A stretch of 64,000 nucleotides of DNA, taken from the NCBI GenBank assembly GCA_016197365.1, contig JACPVS010000006.1:1-64000 (forward strand), read 5' to 3'. Below the pieces are notes generated by a model. It was not told the DNA's origin and did not search any database. It saw nothing but the letters and a program-made list of their open reading frames with translations. Below are positions 25,067 through 34,352 of the stretch, piece after piece. The stretch comes from Mycolicibacterium cosmeticum (GTDB taxonomy: Bacteria; Actinomycetota; Actinomycetes; Mycobacteriales; Mycobacteriaceae). Every line of letters begins with the position of its first letter. Position 1 is the stretch's first letter. The position numbers and the translations under genes are program-made.

Positions 25067-26504
25067 GCCGCCGGGGGATCTGGTCGGCTTGGTCAGGGCC
25101 CGGGCGGACCATCCCCTGCTGATCTGTGATGACCAGCGCATCACCTACGCCGAGGCTGATCACCGTTCCGCTGAGCTGGCACGCGGTCTGGTGGGGCTGG
25201 GCGTCGGCAAGGGCACCCACGTGGGCCTGCTCTACCCCAATGGGCCCGAGTTCGTGGTGGCCATGCTGGCCGCCGCACGGATCGGCGCCGTGGTGGTGCC
25301 GTACTCCACCTTCCTCACTGCGGCGGAGCTGCGTACCCAGCTGGTCGACAGCGATACCGAATTGCTCCTGGCGGCAACCGGTTTCCGACAGCACGACTAC
25401 CGGAACCGACTCGCGTCCGTCGTCGCCCCGTGTCTGCGGCAGGTGCTCTTCGAACCGCCGATCGGCACCGAGCCGGATCTGACCGGTCTGGAGGCCGATG
25501 TCGAGCCGTGCGACCCGCTGGCCATCATCTACACCTCCGGTTCGACGGGGCCGCCCAAAGGGGCGGTGCACACCCATGGTCCGCTGCTGGCGCATCAACG
25601 CCACCTCAATGCGATCCGCGGGCTGACCGCCGACGACCGGCTGTACTGCAATTCGCCGTTCTTCTGGATCGGCGGATTCGCCTTCGGCCTGTTGGCCACC
25701 CTGACCGCCGGCGCCACCTTGATCTGCTCCAACGCCACCGACCCGGCTGTCACCCTGGACCTGCTGGAGTCCGAACGGCCCACGCACACAAACGGATTCG
25801 TTTCCGGCGTCGCGCATCTGGCCGGCCATCCGAGCTACCCGGGCCGCCGGTTCACCGCGCGCCGCGGCAACCTCTACCCGATCATGGCCCCCGACGTCCG
25901 GCCCACCGATCCGGAACTGCGCCACACCATGCTGGGCATGACCGAGGCCGGCAGCGTCCTGTTGCTCGATGCCGACGAGGCCGATCAACCCGAACACCGC
26001 CGTGGCTCCTACGGGCGGCCCGCCCCCGGCTTCGAGACCAGGGTGCTCGACACCGGCGAACTGTGCATCCGGGGTCCTTACCTGATGCAGCAGTACTACG
26101 GGCGGTCCCGCGAAGAGTGTTTCGACGCCGACGGCTGGTTTCACACCGGCGACATCGTGCGGGTGGACCAGGACGGTTACGTCTACTTTCTGGGGCGGGC
26201 CGGCACCATGATCAAGACCGCCGGCGCCAACGTCACTCCCTCCGAGGTGGAAACGGCCTTGGCTGCAGCGGGTTTCGTCGGACACGTGGTGGGCGTGCCG
26301 GATGCCGAACGCGGTGAGGTGGTCGCGGCCGTCATCGTCACCGACGGCGAGATCGACACGGACGCGCTTCGCACGGCATTGCGCGACACCTTGTCGGCGT
26401 ACAAGGTCCCGCGGATCTTCACCACCTGCCACGCACGCGACGTGCCGATGCTCGCGAGCGGCAAGATCGACCTCGCCGCCCTGCGGAAGATGTTCGATGC
26501 CTGA
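25041..26504 (+). CDS. AMP-forming acyl-CoA ligase
   Basis: A 487-aa ANL enzyme with a GTG start inside the end of the previous gene. Motifs are IIYTSGSTGPPKGAVHTHG, LGMTEAGSVLLL, HTGDIVRVDQDGYVYFLGR and LASGKIDLAAL with the catalytic Lys. The acyl pocket region (FFWIGGFAFGLLATLTAGAT) is close to the FFWVGGFGAGILSALLAGAT of the next ligase, so these two are recent paralogues. It overlaps the third ligase gene by 8 bases. Confidence 0.88.
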   Translation: MSISLPAPEPPGDLVGLVRARADHPLLICDDQRITYAEADHRSAELARGLVGLGVGKGTHVGLLYPNGPEFVVAMLAAARIGAVVVPYSTFLTAAELRTQLVDSDTELLLAATGFRQHDYRNRLASVVAPCLRQVLFEPPIGTEPDLTGLEADVEPCDPLAIIYTSGSTGPPKGAVHTHGPLLAHQRHLNAIRGLTADDRLYCNSPFFWIGGFAFGLLATLTAGATLICSNATDPAVTLDLLESERPTHTNGFVSGVAHLAGHPSYPGRRFTARRGNLYPIMAPDVRPTDPELRHTMLGMTEAGSVLLLDADEADQPEHRRGSYGRPAPGFETRVLDTGELCIRGPYLMQQYYGRSREECFDADGWFHTGDIVRVDQDGYVYFLGRAGTMIKTAGANVTPSEVETALAAAGFVGHVVGVPDAERGEVVAAVIVTDGEIDTDALRTALRDTLSAYKVPRIFTTCHARDVPMLASGKIDLAALRKMFDA

Positions 26505-27924
26505 CACCATCGACGCGGTCCTGCGCGCGCACGCCGGGCTGGACAAGGCCATGGTCGTCGACCCCGAGACCGCGATCGGCTACGGCGAACTCGAATCCGG
26601 CACGGCAACGTTGGCCGCCGGACTCATCGACGCGGGCATCGGCAAGGGCACCCGGGTGGGCCTGCTGATGCCCAATGGCGCCGGCTGGGTGCGCCTGGCC
26701 CTCGCGGTGACCCGCCTCGGCGCGGTCCTCGTCCCGCTCAGCACGCTGCTGACAACGGGTGAATTGCACGCCCAGCTGCGGATGGCCGCCGTGCAGCAGC
26801 TGATCACCGTCGACGAGTTCCGTGGCCGGCGTTACCCGGTCCGGCCGGAGACGCTGCCCGCCCTGCGACGGGTCTGGAGCACCCGAGAGGCGCTGGAGCT
26901 CCGGGGCGCCGGGCCGCTACCGCCGGTCCGGCCCGCCGATCCGCTGGCCATCACGTTCACCTCGGGCAGCAGTGGCGCCCCCAAAGGCGTGTTGCACTCG
27001 CACGGCAATGCCCTGGCCGCGGTGCGTTCCGGCCTTGCGGCGCGGTGCATCACCGCCGGCACCCGGCTGTACCTGCCGATGCCGTTCTTCTGGGTGGGCG
27101 GGTTCGGGGCAGGCATTCTGTCGGCACTGCTGGCCGGGGCGACGCTGGTCACCGAGGCGATCCCGACCCCGGAGTCGACCGCGGCGCTGCTCCGGCGGGA
27201 GCGGGTCACCCTGTTCCGCGGCTGGCCCGAGCAAGCCGAGGTCCTGGCCCGCCACACCGGCCCACTGCCGACCTTGCTGCCGGGCAGCCTGGAAGCACTG
27301 CTGCCGCCCGCGCTGCGGTCTCAGCCGGGGGCACGGGCGTCGTTGTTCGGGATGACCGAATCCTTCGGACCGTACTGCGGCTTCCCGGCCGACACGGACA
27401 TGCCCGAACCGGCCTGGGGCAGCTGTGGGAAACCGTTCGCGGGCATGGACGTCCGTATCGCCGGTGATGGGCCGGTCGGTGAAATCCAGATTCGCGGTCC
27501 GCACATCCTGCGCGGCATCTGCCGCCGCAGCCGCGAAGAGGTGTTCACCGCCGACGGCTACTACCCCACCGGGGACCTCGGGCGGTTCGACGCCGACGGG
27601 TTCCTGTTCTATCAGGGCCGCTGCGATGACATGTTCAAGGTCAGTGGGGCGACGGTGTACCCCAGCGAGGTGGTGCGCGCCCTGCGCGGTATCGCCGGGG
27701 TACGCGCCGCCCACGTCACCGAGGTGGACGGCGCCGTCGCGGCGGCGGTGATCGCCGACCGGACCGTCTCGGAACTACGCGAGGCCGCGCGGGATGTGTT
27801 GAGCCCGTTCAAGATCCCGACGGTCTGGCTGGTGCTCGACGTCGACGACCTTCCGCGCGGCGCCACCGGCAAGGTGGACGTGCGGGCGTTACGCAAGTTG
27901 CTGAAGGAAAGCGAGGAGCCGTGA
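26497..27924 (+). CDS. AMP-forming acyl-CoA ligase
   Basis: A 475-aa ANL enzyme from ATG 26497, overlapping the previous stop. Motifs are ITFTSGSSGAPKGVLHSHG, FGMTESFGPYCG, PTGDLGRFDADGFLFYQGR and GATGKVDVRAL. It shares the FFWVGGFGAG pocket motif with its upstream paralogue. Its stop overlaps the GTG start of the alcohol dehydrogenase, placing all seven genes from 21262 to 29051 in one operon. The substrate is unknown. Confidence 0.88.
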   Translation: MPDTIDAVLRAHAGLDKAMVVDPETAIGYGELESGTATLAAGLIDAGIGKGTRVGLLMPNGAGWVRLALAVTRLGAVLVPLSTLLTTGELHAQLRMAAVQQLITVDEFRGRRYPVRPETLPALRRVWSTREALELRGAGPLPPVRPADPLAITFTSGSSGAPKGVLHSHGNALAAVRSGLAARCITAGTRLYLPMPFFWVGGFGAGILSALLAGATLVTEAIPTPESTAALLRRERVTLFRGWPEQAEVLARHTGPLPTLLPGSLEALLPPALRSQPGARASLFGMTESFGPYCGFPADTDMPEPAWGSCGKPFAGMDVRIAGDGPVGEIQIRGPHILRGICRRSREEVFTADGYYPTGDLGRFDADGFLFYQGRCDDMFKVSGATVYPSEVVRALRGIAGVRAAHVTEVDGAVAAAVIADRTVSELREAARDVLSPFKIPTVWLVLDVDDLPRGATGKVDVRALRKLLKESEEP

Positions 27925-29051
27925 GAACCAAAGGAGCCCTGGTCTGGGATTTCCACCAACCGTGGTCCGTCGAGGCCATCGAGATCGGCGATCCGCGGCG
28001 CGGTGAGGTGAAGGTCGCGATGGAGGTCGCGGGCCTGTGCCATTCCGACCACCATTTGATGACCGGCGACATCCCGATGGCGGATTTCCCCATCCTCGGC
28101 GGCCACGAGGGCGCCGGGGTGGTGGTCGAACTCGGCCCTGATGTGGAGGGCCTGGCCGTCGGTGACCACGTCGCGATGTCCTTCATCCCGTCCTGTGGCA
28201 TCTGTCCTGCGTGCCAGTCCGGGCTGCGCAACCTGTGTGACCTCGGCGCCGGACTACTGTCGGGGGCCTCGGTATCTGACGGCTCCTTCCGAGTCCAGAC
28301 CCAAGGCCGCAACGTGATTCCGATGTCCCTTATCGGCACCTTCGCCCCCTACGTGGTCGCCCATCACACCTCGCTGGTGAAGGTGGACAAGGACATCCCG
28401 TTCGAGGTCGCCGCGCTGGTGGGATGCGGGGTGACCACCGGCTACGGATCGGCGGTGCGCAGCGCCGAGGTGCGTCCCGGCCAGGACGTCGCCGTCATCG
28501 GCATCGGCGGGGTGGGCACCGGCGCTCTGCAGGGTGCCGCGATCGCCGGCGCCCGGCGGATCTTCGCCGTCGACCCGGTCGAATGGAAACGCGAGCAAGC
28601 CGAACTGTTCGGCGCCACCGCCACCTTCCCCGACATCGCGGCCGCCCACGCGGGTATCGCCGAGGCCACGCGTGGACGTATGTGTCACAAGGTCATCGTC
28701 ACGGTGGGACGGACCGACGGGCAGGAGGCGGAATCGTGGTTGCAGCTCACCGCGAAGGGGGGTACCTGCGTGGTCACCGCGATGGGCAACGTGCTCGAGA
28801 ACGACACCAAACTCAACCTCGCCGGCCTGACCCTGCTGCAGAAGCGTCTGCAGGGCAGCCTGTTCGGCGGCGGCAATCCCCAACGCGACATCCCCGAGTT
28901 ACTCGAGCTCTACCGGCTGGGCAAGCTGAACATCGACGACATGGTCACGCGGGAGTACCGCCTCGAGCAGATCAACGATGCCTACCGGGACATGCTGGAA
29001 GGTCACAACATCCGCGGTGTCGTCCGGTTCACAGAGGCGGACCGGAGCTAG
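27921..29051 (+). CDS. NDMA-dependent-type zinc alcohol dehydrogenase
   Basis: A 376-aa medium-chain dehydrogenase. The catalytic zinc site is GLCHSDHHLM with GGHEGAG, and the structural zinc loop is CGICPACQSGLRNLC; the Rossmann motif is GIGGVGTGA. The sequence matches my memory of the Rxyl_3153-type 'NDMA-dependent alcohol dehydrogenase' family of actinobacteria. That family is linked to the cofactor mycofactocin, which re-oxidises tightly bound NADH. No mycofactocin biosynthesis gene lies in the window. It probably oxidises an alcohol or aldehyde formed in the same pathway. It ends in a 4-base overlap with the convergent CoA transferase gene. Confidence 0.88.
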   Translation: MRTKGALVWDFHQPWSVEAIEIGDPRRGEVKVAMEVAGLCHSDHHLMTGDIPMADFPILGGHEGAGVVVELGPDVEGLAVGDHVAMSFIPSCGICPACQSGLRNLCDLGAGLLSGASVSDGSFRVQTQGRNVIPMSLIGTFAPYVVAHHTSLVKVDKDIPFEVAALVGCGVTTGYGSAVRSAEVRPGQDVAVIGIGGVGTGALQGAAIAGARRIFAVDPVEWKREQAELFGATATFPDIAAAHAGIAEATRGRMCHKVIVTVGRTDGQEAESWLQLTAKGGTCVVTAMGNVLENDTKLNLAGLTLLQKRLQGSLFGGGNPQRDIPELLELYRLGKLNIDDMVTREYRLEQINDAYRDMLEGHNIRGVVRFTEADRS

Positions 29052-30235
29052 ACGATCTTGTCGGCCCGTAACCGTTCGATTCCCGCTGTGTCGTAGCCGA
29101 TCTCACCGAGCACCTCATCGGTGTGCTCACCCAGTAGCGGCGCCCGGTGCCGAATGGTCCCTGGGGTGGCCGACATCCGGAACGGGGTCTCGATGATCGG
29201 CACATCGCGCGCGGCCCCGGGATAGGGCACTCGCTGCAGATAGCCCATGGCTTGCACATGGGGGTCGTCGAGCACCTCTTGAGTGGAATACAGCGGCGCG
29301 GCAGGCATTTTCGCCTCGTCCAGTAGTGTCATCACTTCGGCTTTGGTCTTGTCCGCGCACCAATCGGCCATGATGCCGTTGAGCAGATCGCTGTGCCGCC
29401 AGCGCGCGTCGTCATCGCCCAGGCGCGGATCCTCGAACAGATCGAGCCGCCCGACCAACCGGCACCAGCGCTTGAACATGGGCTGCCCGGCGACCTGCAG
29501 CAGCACCCATTGGTCGTCAGAGGTTTTGTACAGGTCGCACGGGGCCACCGAAGCGCCCTGGTTACCCATCCGGGGCTTGTCCACCTGCAGCAGTTCGCGT
29601 TCGATCAGGAAGGCGTTGGACAGCATCAGCGCGGTCGGCAGCAGCGCCCCCTCGACGTGCTGGCCCACCCCGGTGCGGTCCCGGTGATACAGCGCCATCA
29701 TCACCCCGATGGCCAAGGTCAGGGCGGTGCCGAAATCGGCGTAGGGCACCACGGTCCTGATCGGCTGATCGGGTAGGCCCTGCCGGTACACCGCACCCGA
29801 CATCACCTGTCCGGCACCGTCGAACCCGATCTTCTCGCTGTACGGACCGCCTTCTCCGTAGGCGGTGGCGCTGGCCAGGATGATGTCGGGCTTCACCGCA
29901 CGCAACGTCTCGTAGTCCAGGCCGCTGGCCCGCATCCCGGCCGCGGGCATGTTGGCGATGACGATGTCCGCGCTCGCCACCAGTCGCCGGGTGACCTCGG
30001 ACCCGTCGGGCGTAGTGGAATCCAGTGTGAGAGAACGCTTGTTGCGGTTGCACTGCAGGAAGGTGCCGCCCTCGCCGCCCTCGGTGACCGCCTGCACCCA
30101 GCGGTCCTCACCACCCTCGCGCTTCTCCACCCGCAGCACGTCGGCGCCCATGTCGGCCAGGATCGCGCTGCACCACGGCGCGGCGATGAAGCGCCCGTAG
30201 TCGAGCACCCGGATCCCGTCCAGCACACCTGGCAT
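29048..30235 (-). CDS. Family III CoA transferase (CaiB/BaiF)
   Basis: A 395-aa protein starting [21 protein letters not shown], the typical family opening. It moves CoA between carboxylic acids through acyl-enzyme intermediates. In the motif that normally reads GQxVD, with Asp as nucleophile, this protein has [13 protein letters not shown], so Glu replaces Asp. [14 protein letters not shown] and the C-terminal domain are otherwise normal. It is a single gene with its own promoter region containing a perfect palindrome, and it is convergent with the alcohol dehydrogenase. It likely activates or recycles a CoA ester in the same catabolic region. Confidence 0.88.
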   Translation of the reverse strand: MPGVLDGIRVLDYGRFIAAPWCSAILADMGADVLRVEKREGGEDRWVQAVTEGGEGGTFLQCNRNKRSLTLDSTTPDGSEVTRRLVASADIVIANMPAAGMRASGLDYETLRAVKPDIILASATAYGEGGPYSEKIGFDGAGQVMSGAVYRQGLPDQPIRTVVPYADFGTALTLAIGVMMALYHRDRTGVGQHVEGALLPTALMLSNAFLIERELLQVDKPRMGNQGASVAPCDLYKTSDDQWVLLQVAGQPMFKRWCRLVGRLDLFEDPRLGDDDARWRHSDLLNGIMADWCADKTKAEVMTLLDEAKMPAAPLYSTQEVLDDPHVQAMGYLQRVPYPGAARDVPIIETPFRMSATPGTIRHRAPLLGEHTDEVLGEIGYDTAGIERLRADKIV

Positions 30236-30312
30236 GGCGCCACCACCTCCGTCAACGTAGGGACTGTAAGTATTACAGTATGGCTTCGCCAGGTCCGCGG
30301 TACCGTCGTGTC
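30236..30312. promoter_or_regulatory. Divergent promoter with ACTGTAA palindrome
   Basis: ACTGTAA-GTA-TTACAGT (30263-30279) is a perfect 7-bp inverted repeat with a 3-base centre, between the CoA transferase and VOC genes. It is a likely operator for a regulator acting on both genes. TACAGTATGG at its right edge resembles TACTGTATGG at 21218-21227. Confidence 0.6.
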
Positions 30313-30747
30313 ATGGATCAGCAGCTCCATTTCGTCACCCTTGCCGCCACCGACCTGGACGCCACCCGCCGCTTCTACGGCGCACTCGGCTGGCAACCGC
30401 TTCTCGACGTCGAGGGCGAGATCGTCTTCTACCAGACCGCTCCCGGGCAGGTGCTCGGGTTCTTCCTCGCCGAGAAGTTCAACGCCGACCTCGGGCTGCC
30501 CGCCGATGACGATGCCGCCACCGTTTCAGGAATCACCTTGGCGCACAACGTGCCCAGCGCCGAGGACGTCACCCGGGTGGTCGACGCGATGGCCGGCGCC
30601 GGGGGCACCGTGCTGAAATCACCGCAGCCCGGCCAATTCGGCGGCGTCTTCCACGCGCACGTCCGTGACCCCAACGGGGCGATCTGGGAGATCGCGCACA
30701 ATCCAGGTTGGCATATGGACGCCGACGGGACCGTGCGTCTCGGTTGA
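30313..30747 (+). CDS. VOC (glyoxalase/bleomycin-resistance fold) protein
   Basis: A 144-aa protein from ATG 30313 ([22 protein letters not shown]); the frame also has ATG 30280, but the later start fits the family. It is a single beta-alpha-beta-beta-beta vicinal-oxygen-chelate pair with metal-ligand candidates (His6, Glu in [15 protein letters not shown]). Family members include dioxygenases, epimerases and resistance proteins, so the reaction is open. It is divergent from the CoA transferase across a shared operator. Confidence 0.85.
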   Translation: MDQQLHFVTLAATDLDATRRFYGALGWQPLLDVEGEIVFYQTAPGQVLGFFLAEKFNADLGLPADDDAATVSGITLAHNVPSAEDVTRVVDAMAGAGGTVLKSPQPGQFGGVFHAHVRDPNGAIWEIAHNPGWHMDADGTVRLG

Positions 30748-30829
30748 TCCTTCGATTCGGCGTTGGTGGCGTCGACTTCTCGCACGTGTGCGCCACCAGC
30801 GCCAGGTCAATCTCGCGGGACCGCTCAGA

Positions 30830-31705
30830 TCACACCGTGCGGGCCAGGAACGCCAGCTGGTCGGCCACGGTGCGCTCGAACCAGTCGTTGCCCGGCCACA
30901 CGTCGAAGTGGTCGCACGGGTAGTGATGCACCTGGGCGCGGGCCTGCCCGGCCGTCTTGGTCGCCGCGGCCGCCGGCGCGAACCGGTCGAAGTCACCGAT
31001 CTGCACCAGCACCGGGATCCGCAGTTTGCGCGCCGCGGACCTGGTGCTCATCCGGCCCAATTCCAGCCCCACCGAGGAGTCGATCTCGTTGCGCCATGTG
31101 GAGCCTGCCATCGCCAGGTAGCTCTCGTAGGCGCCAGGGAGGGTCAGGGCACCGGCTTCGCCGGGGCGCCCGACGATCGGCATGAACGTCCCCACACCAC
31201 CTCGGGTGACCGCGACCTTGCTGCGCAGACCGGTCGCGGTCCAGCGCATCGCCGTCAGAACATCATTGGGGCTGCCGATCGCGGTGCGCCCGGCCGCCAG
31301 CCCACTGGTCATCGGGGTCAGCGCTATCACCGCAGCGATGTCGGTACGCTCGGCCGCGACACGCAGGACGTGGCAGCCCGACATCGACACACCCCACAGC
31401 GCCACACGGTCCACGTTGGGGAGTGCGAATGCGGCGTCGACGGCACGGTGATAGTCCGCCAGCTGGCGGTCCAACGAGATCGTCTGACGCGGCTCACCGC
31501 CGGAGGCGCCGAAACCGCGGTAATCGAAGGCCAGCACATCGATACCGGCCGCGGCGAACCTTTCGGCGAACGCCTGCAGACCCGAGTCCTTGGTGCCGCC
31601 GAAACCGTGGGCCATCACGACGGCCGGTCGCGCAGCCGCGCCCGATGCTGGGAAATGCCAAGCGCTACAGGCCGTTCCCGCCGAATCGAAGCTGAACTCG
31701 CGCAT
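30830..31705 (-). CDS. Alpha/beta hydrolase
   Basis: A 291-aa hydrolase from ATG 31705, 2 bases after the TetR stop. The oxyanion region is VVMAHGFGGTKDSG, the nucleophile Ser is in WGVSMSG, and the acid/base residues are in QIGDFDRFAP and YPCDHFDVWPG. It resembles cytosolic acyl- or peptidase-like hydrolases of the DUF1100/dienelactone type; the substrate is unknown. It is co-transcribed with a TetR regulator and a flavin monooxygenase; an esterase acting on Baeyer-Villiger or hydroxylation products would fit, as inference. Confidence 0.88.
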   Translation of the reverse strand: MREFSFDSAGTACSAWHFPASGAAARPAVVMAHGFGGTKDSGLQAFAERFAAAGIDVLAFDYRGFGASGGEPRQTISLDRQLADYHRAVDAAFALPNVDRVALWGVSMSGCHVLRVAAERTDIAAVIALTPMTSGLAAGRTAIGSPNDVLTAMRWTATGLRSKVAVTRGGVGTFMPIVGRPGEAGALTLPGAYESYLAMAGSTWRNEIDSSVGLELGRMSTRSAARKLRIPVLVQIGDFDRFAPAAAATKTAGQARAQVHHYPCDHFDVWPGNDWFERTVADQLAFLARTV

Positions 31706-31707
31706 GC

Positions 31708-32301
31708 TCACTCGCTCACTCCGTACACCGTGCTGAGCCACACCGCCGCGGCTCCTTCCGTCAACTCCGCGCGCGACAACGGGCCACCGAGGACGAACCG
31801 TTCGATGATCCTGTCGTTGAACTCCAGTAGCACCAAGGCGAGCACCTGTGGGTTCGGGGAGGTACGTTGTGCCGCGATCAGATCGGCGACGGCCGGCGCG
31901 AACGACTCGCGTGCCGAATCCCAGATCTCGCGCACGGCGGCACTGGAACCCCGAGCCTCCAGCATGGCGCCGAAGACGTGCCGATACCGGTCGCAGGTGT
32001 CGAGCAGTCCATCCAGCATGGTGACCACCCGGGCCCGGGGACTGGCCTCACCGGTGACCAACGCGGTGTTGACGGCCTCGATCTCGTCGATGATCCGTTC
32101 CATGAGTGCGGCGACGGCGGCGCCCTTGTTCTCGAAGTAGAAGTAGAACGCCGACCGGGACACCCCGGCTTGTTTGGCGATCTCGGCGACGTTGATGGCT
32201 TCCAGGCTGGATTCGCGCAACCACTCGTCCAGTGCATCGAGAATGGCTTCGCGCCGCACGTCGCTGCGCACGGCGGGCCTGCGGTCGGTGGGTGATCTCA
32301 T
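31708..32301 (-). CDS. TetR-family transcriptional regulator
   Basis: A 197-aa regulator from ATG 32301, overlapping the flavin monooxygenase stop by 4 bases; longer upstream readings overlap that gene. The helix-turn-helix is INVAEIAKQAGVSRSAFYFYFENKGAAV. The C-terminal domain is EthR-like in length and pattern (FAPAVADLIAAQ; FVLGGPLSRAEL). EthR-type TetR proteins control Baeyer-Villiger/flavin monooxygenase genes in mycobacteria, which matches its place between a flavin monooxygenase and a hydrolase. It is likely a local repressor. Confidence 0.88.
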   Translation of the reverse strand: MRSPTDRRPAVRSDVRREAILDALDEWLRESSLEAINVAEIAKQAGVSRSAFYFYFENKGAAVAALMERIIDEIEAVNTALVTGEASPRARVVTMLDGLLDTCDRYRHVFGAMLEARGSSAAVREIWDSARESFAPAVADLIAAQRTSPNPQVLALVLLEFNDRIIERFVLGGPLSRAELTEGAAAVWLSTVYGVSE

Positions 32302-33623
32302 ACTGCCGCAGCCCGTTTCAGTCCGGCGGGCAGCTCCCGCGTCCGCAGATCGTGTTCGTAGACGAAGTAGTCCACCTGCTGGGTGTGCCGGGGCCGGTCG
32401 GTGCAGTGCCCCGCGTGCACCTGCTGATCGGCGTCGATCACCCGTTCCATCTCGGCCACGGCCGGAAGGGTGTAGCGCCCGATCGCATACGCGGCCAGCA
32501 GCCGGGCCTGGCATTCGACGAACGGGAACAGCGTGGGGATGGCCTGGGCGAAACCCATGAAGACCACGTCGTCGAAGCCGGGCTTGAACATCCTCTTGTA
32601 GAGCCGGATCTGGTTGCCGGGCGCGCTGATCAGTTCCGGATCGAAGAACGGGAAGGTGATGTTGTAGCCGGTCGCGTAGACGATGACGTCGAAGTCATCG
32701 GAGGTACCGTCCTCGAAATGCACCGTGTCGCCGTCCAGCCGCGCGATGTTGCGTTTCGGGATGACGTCACCGGAACCGAGCCGCAGGGGCAGTTCCACCG
32801 ACTGCGTGGGATGTGCCTCGAAGAGCTTGTGATTGGGCGCGGGCAGCCCGTATTTCGTGGGGTCGGCCCCCAGCACCGGCGCCAGCACCTGCGCGACCTT
32901 GCGTTGCCAGGACAGCGGCAGATGCGGTGAGGTCTTGAAGATCTTGTCCCCCGGTACGCCGGCCAGGAATTTCGGCACGATCCAGGCGCTCGAGCGGGTG
33001 GAGAGGGTGACCTTGTTCTGCAGCGTCTTCGAGGACAGTTCCACGGTGATGTCGGCGGCACTGTTTCCGAGACCGACCACCAGGATCCGCTTGCCGGTCA
33101 ACGACAGGGGCGTCTGCGGGTCGATGTAGTGGTGCGAATGGATCGTCTCGCCGTCGAACGTGCCGGGGAACTCGGCCGACCGTGCGTCCCAGTGATGGCC
33201 GTTGCCCACCACCAGCAGATCGAACTCCCGGGTGGTCCCGGCCTGGTCTTCGATCAGCCAGCCGCCGCCCGAACGCCGCGTGGCCGAGGCCACCGCGTTG
33301 TTGAACTCGATGTGTTCCAGCAATCCGAACGCCGCTGCGTAGGAGTCCAGGTAGGCCTTGATCTGCGAGTGGTGCGGGAAAGCCGGGTAGTCCTCGGGTA
33401 TCGGAAAGTCCTTGAAGGACAGTCGATGTTTGGAGGTGTCGATGTGCAACGAACGGTAGGCGCTGGACAGCCCGTTCGGGTTGCCGAATGCCCAGTTGCC
33501 GCCGATGCGGTCGGAGATCTCGAAGGTGGTGTACGGCACGCCGTAGTCCTTGAGCATCTTGCCGGCCGTCAGACCACTGATGCCGGCACCGATCACCGCG
33601 GTGCGTGGCTGCGCTCGCTGCAT
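32298..33623 (-). CDS. Flavin-containing monooxygenase
   Basis: A 441-aa FAD/NADPH monooxygenase from ATG 33623. Visible are the FAD motif VIGAGISGL, the FMO signature EFPGTFDGETIHSHHY (FxGxxxHxxxY type), the NADPH motif VVGLGNSAAD and the late YATGYNITFPF. It inserts one oxygen atom into a carbonyl, sulfur or nitrogen compound. It heads the monooxygenase-TetR-hydrolase operon. Its upstream region contains two direct repeats that could serve as operators. In M. tuberculosis this enzyme class includes EthA-like proteins, but length and motifs fit the FMO branch better. Confidence 0.9.
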   Translation of the reverse strand: MQRAQPRTAVIGAGISGLTAGKMLKDYGVPYTTFEISDRIGGNWAFGNPNGLSSAYRSLHIDTSKHRLSFKDFPIPEDYPAFPHHSQIKAYLDSYAAAFGLLEHIEFNNAVASATRRSGGGWLIEDQAGTTREFDLLVVGNGHHWDARSAEFPGTFDGETIHSHHYIDPQTPLSLTGKRILVVGLGNSAADITVELSSKTLQNKVTLSTRSSAWIVPKFLAGVPGDKIFKTSPHLPLSWQRKVAQVLAPVLGADPTKYGLPAPNHKLFEAHPTQSVELPLRLGSGDVIPKRNIARLDGDTVHFEDGTSDDFDVIVYATGYNITFPFFDPELISAPGNQIRLYKRMFKPGFDDVVFMGFAQAIPTLFPFVECQARLLAAYAIGRYTLPAVAEMERVIDADQQVHAGHCTDRPRHTQQVDYFVYEHDLRTRELPAGLKRAAAV

Positions 33624-33644
33624 GGCAGGCACCCTACCAGTCAA

Positions 33645-33677
33645 CTGACACACGTCAACGATTTCTGACACACGTCA
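33645..33677. promoter_or_regulatory. Two direct repeats CTGACACACGTCA (operators)
   Basis: CTGACACACGTCA occurs at 33645-33657 and again at 33665-33677, 20 bases apart (about two helical turns). Each contains the inverted repeat TGAC-N4-GTCA. They lie just upstream of the flavin monooxygenase start; the second overlaps the stop of the GntR gene. They are probably operators of the monooxygenase promoter. Confidence 0.65.
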
Positions 33678-34352
33678 GCCGGTGATCACGCCCTGCTCCG
33701 TCAGGTGCTCGGTCAGCGGCCCGACGCCGATGGTGAAGTGTTCGGCCATCGCCGCCCGGACCAACTCCGCGTCGCGATGTTTGAGGGCGGCGATCACTTT
33801 GCGGTGATCCTTGATGGACTGAGCCGGCCAGCCCTCCAGCGTCGGGAACACCGACTCCGGTGCGTAGCGGGTGACCCCGGACATCACCTGGGTGAGCTTC
33901 GGCGAATCGGCGATGACGTTGATCAGCCGGTGGAACTCATGGTTGAGCCGTACCGTGCGATCCAGATCGTCGTGTTCGTAGGCCTTTTCCAGGTCACCCT
34001 GGATGGCGACGAGCTGCGCCAGCTGCTCATCGGTGATGTTGGCCGCCGCCCGCGCGCCCAGCTCACCGCCGACGTAGGCCTGCACGTTGGCCACATCGGC
34101 GATGTCGCGGGCGGTGACCTCCAGCACCATGAACCCCCGCCGCGGATGCTGCACCAGCAGTCCCTCCGCCCGCAGGTTCAGCAGGGCCTCCCGTACCGGC
34201 GTGACGCTGATCCCGAGATCGGCGGCCAGCTGTTCCAGCCGCAGATAGTTCCCCGCGGGATAGGTGCCGTGAAAGATGCGGCGCCGCACCACCCGTGCCA
34301 CGTCGTCGGAGAGTTGCGGGCGGACCGCGAAGGAATCAGATGCGGTACTCAT
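33675..34352 (-). CDS. GntR-family regulator, FadR/FCD type
   Basis: A 225-aa regulator. The winged helix domain reads VARVVRRRIFHGTYPAGNYLRLEQLAADLGISVTPVREALLNL in segments typical of the family, followed by an FCD helical domain with metal-site His residues (LNHEFHRLI; DHRKVIAALKHRD). It overlaps the end of the FadE gene upstream by 17 bases, so it is the last gene of the SDR-thiolase-FadE-GntR operon. It may sense an acyl-CoA or organic acid and control this operon. It could also act on the adjacent direct repeats. Confidence 0.9.
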   Translation of the reverse strand: MSTASDSFAVRPQLSDDVARVVRRRIFHGTYPAGNYLRLEQLAADLGISVTPVREALLNLRAEGLLVQHPRRGFMVLEVTARDIADVANVQAYVGGELGARAAANITDEQLAQLVAIQGDLEKAYEHDDLDRTVRLNHEFHRLINVIADSPKLTQVMSGVTRYAPESVFPTLEGWPAQSIKDHRKVIAALKHRDAELVRAAMAEHFTIGVGPLTEHLTEQGVITG

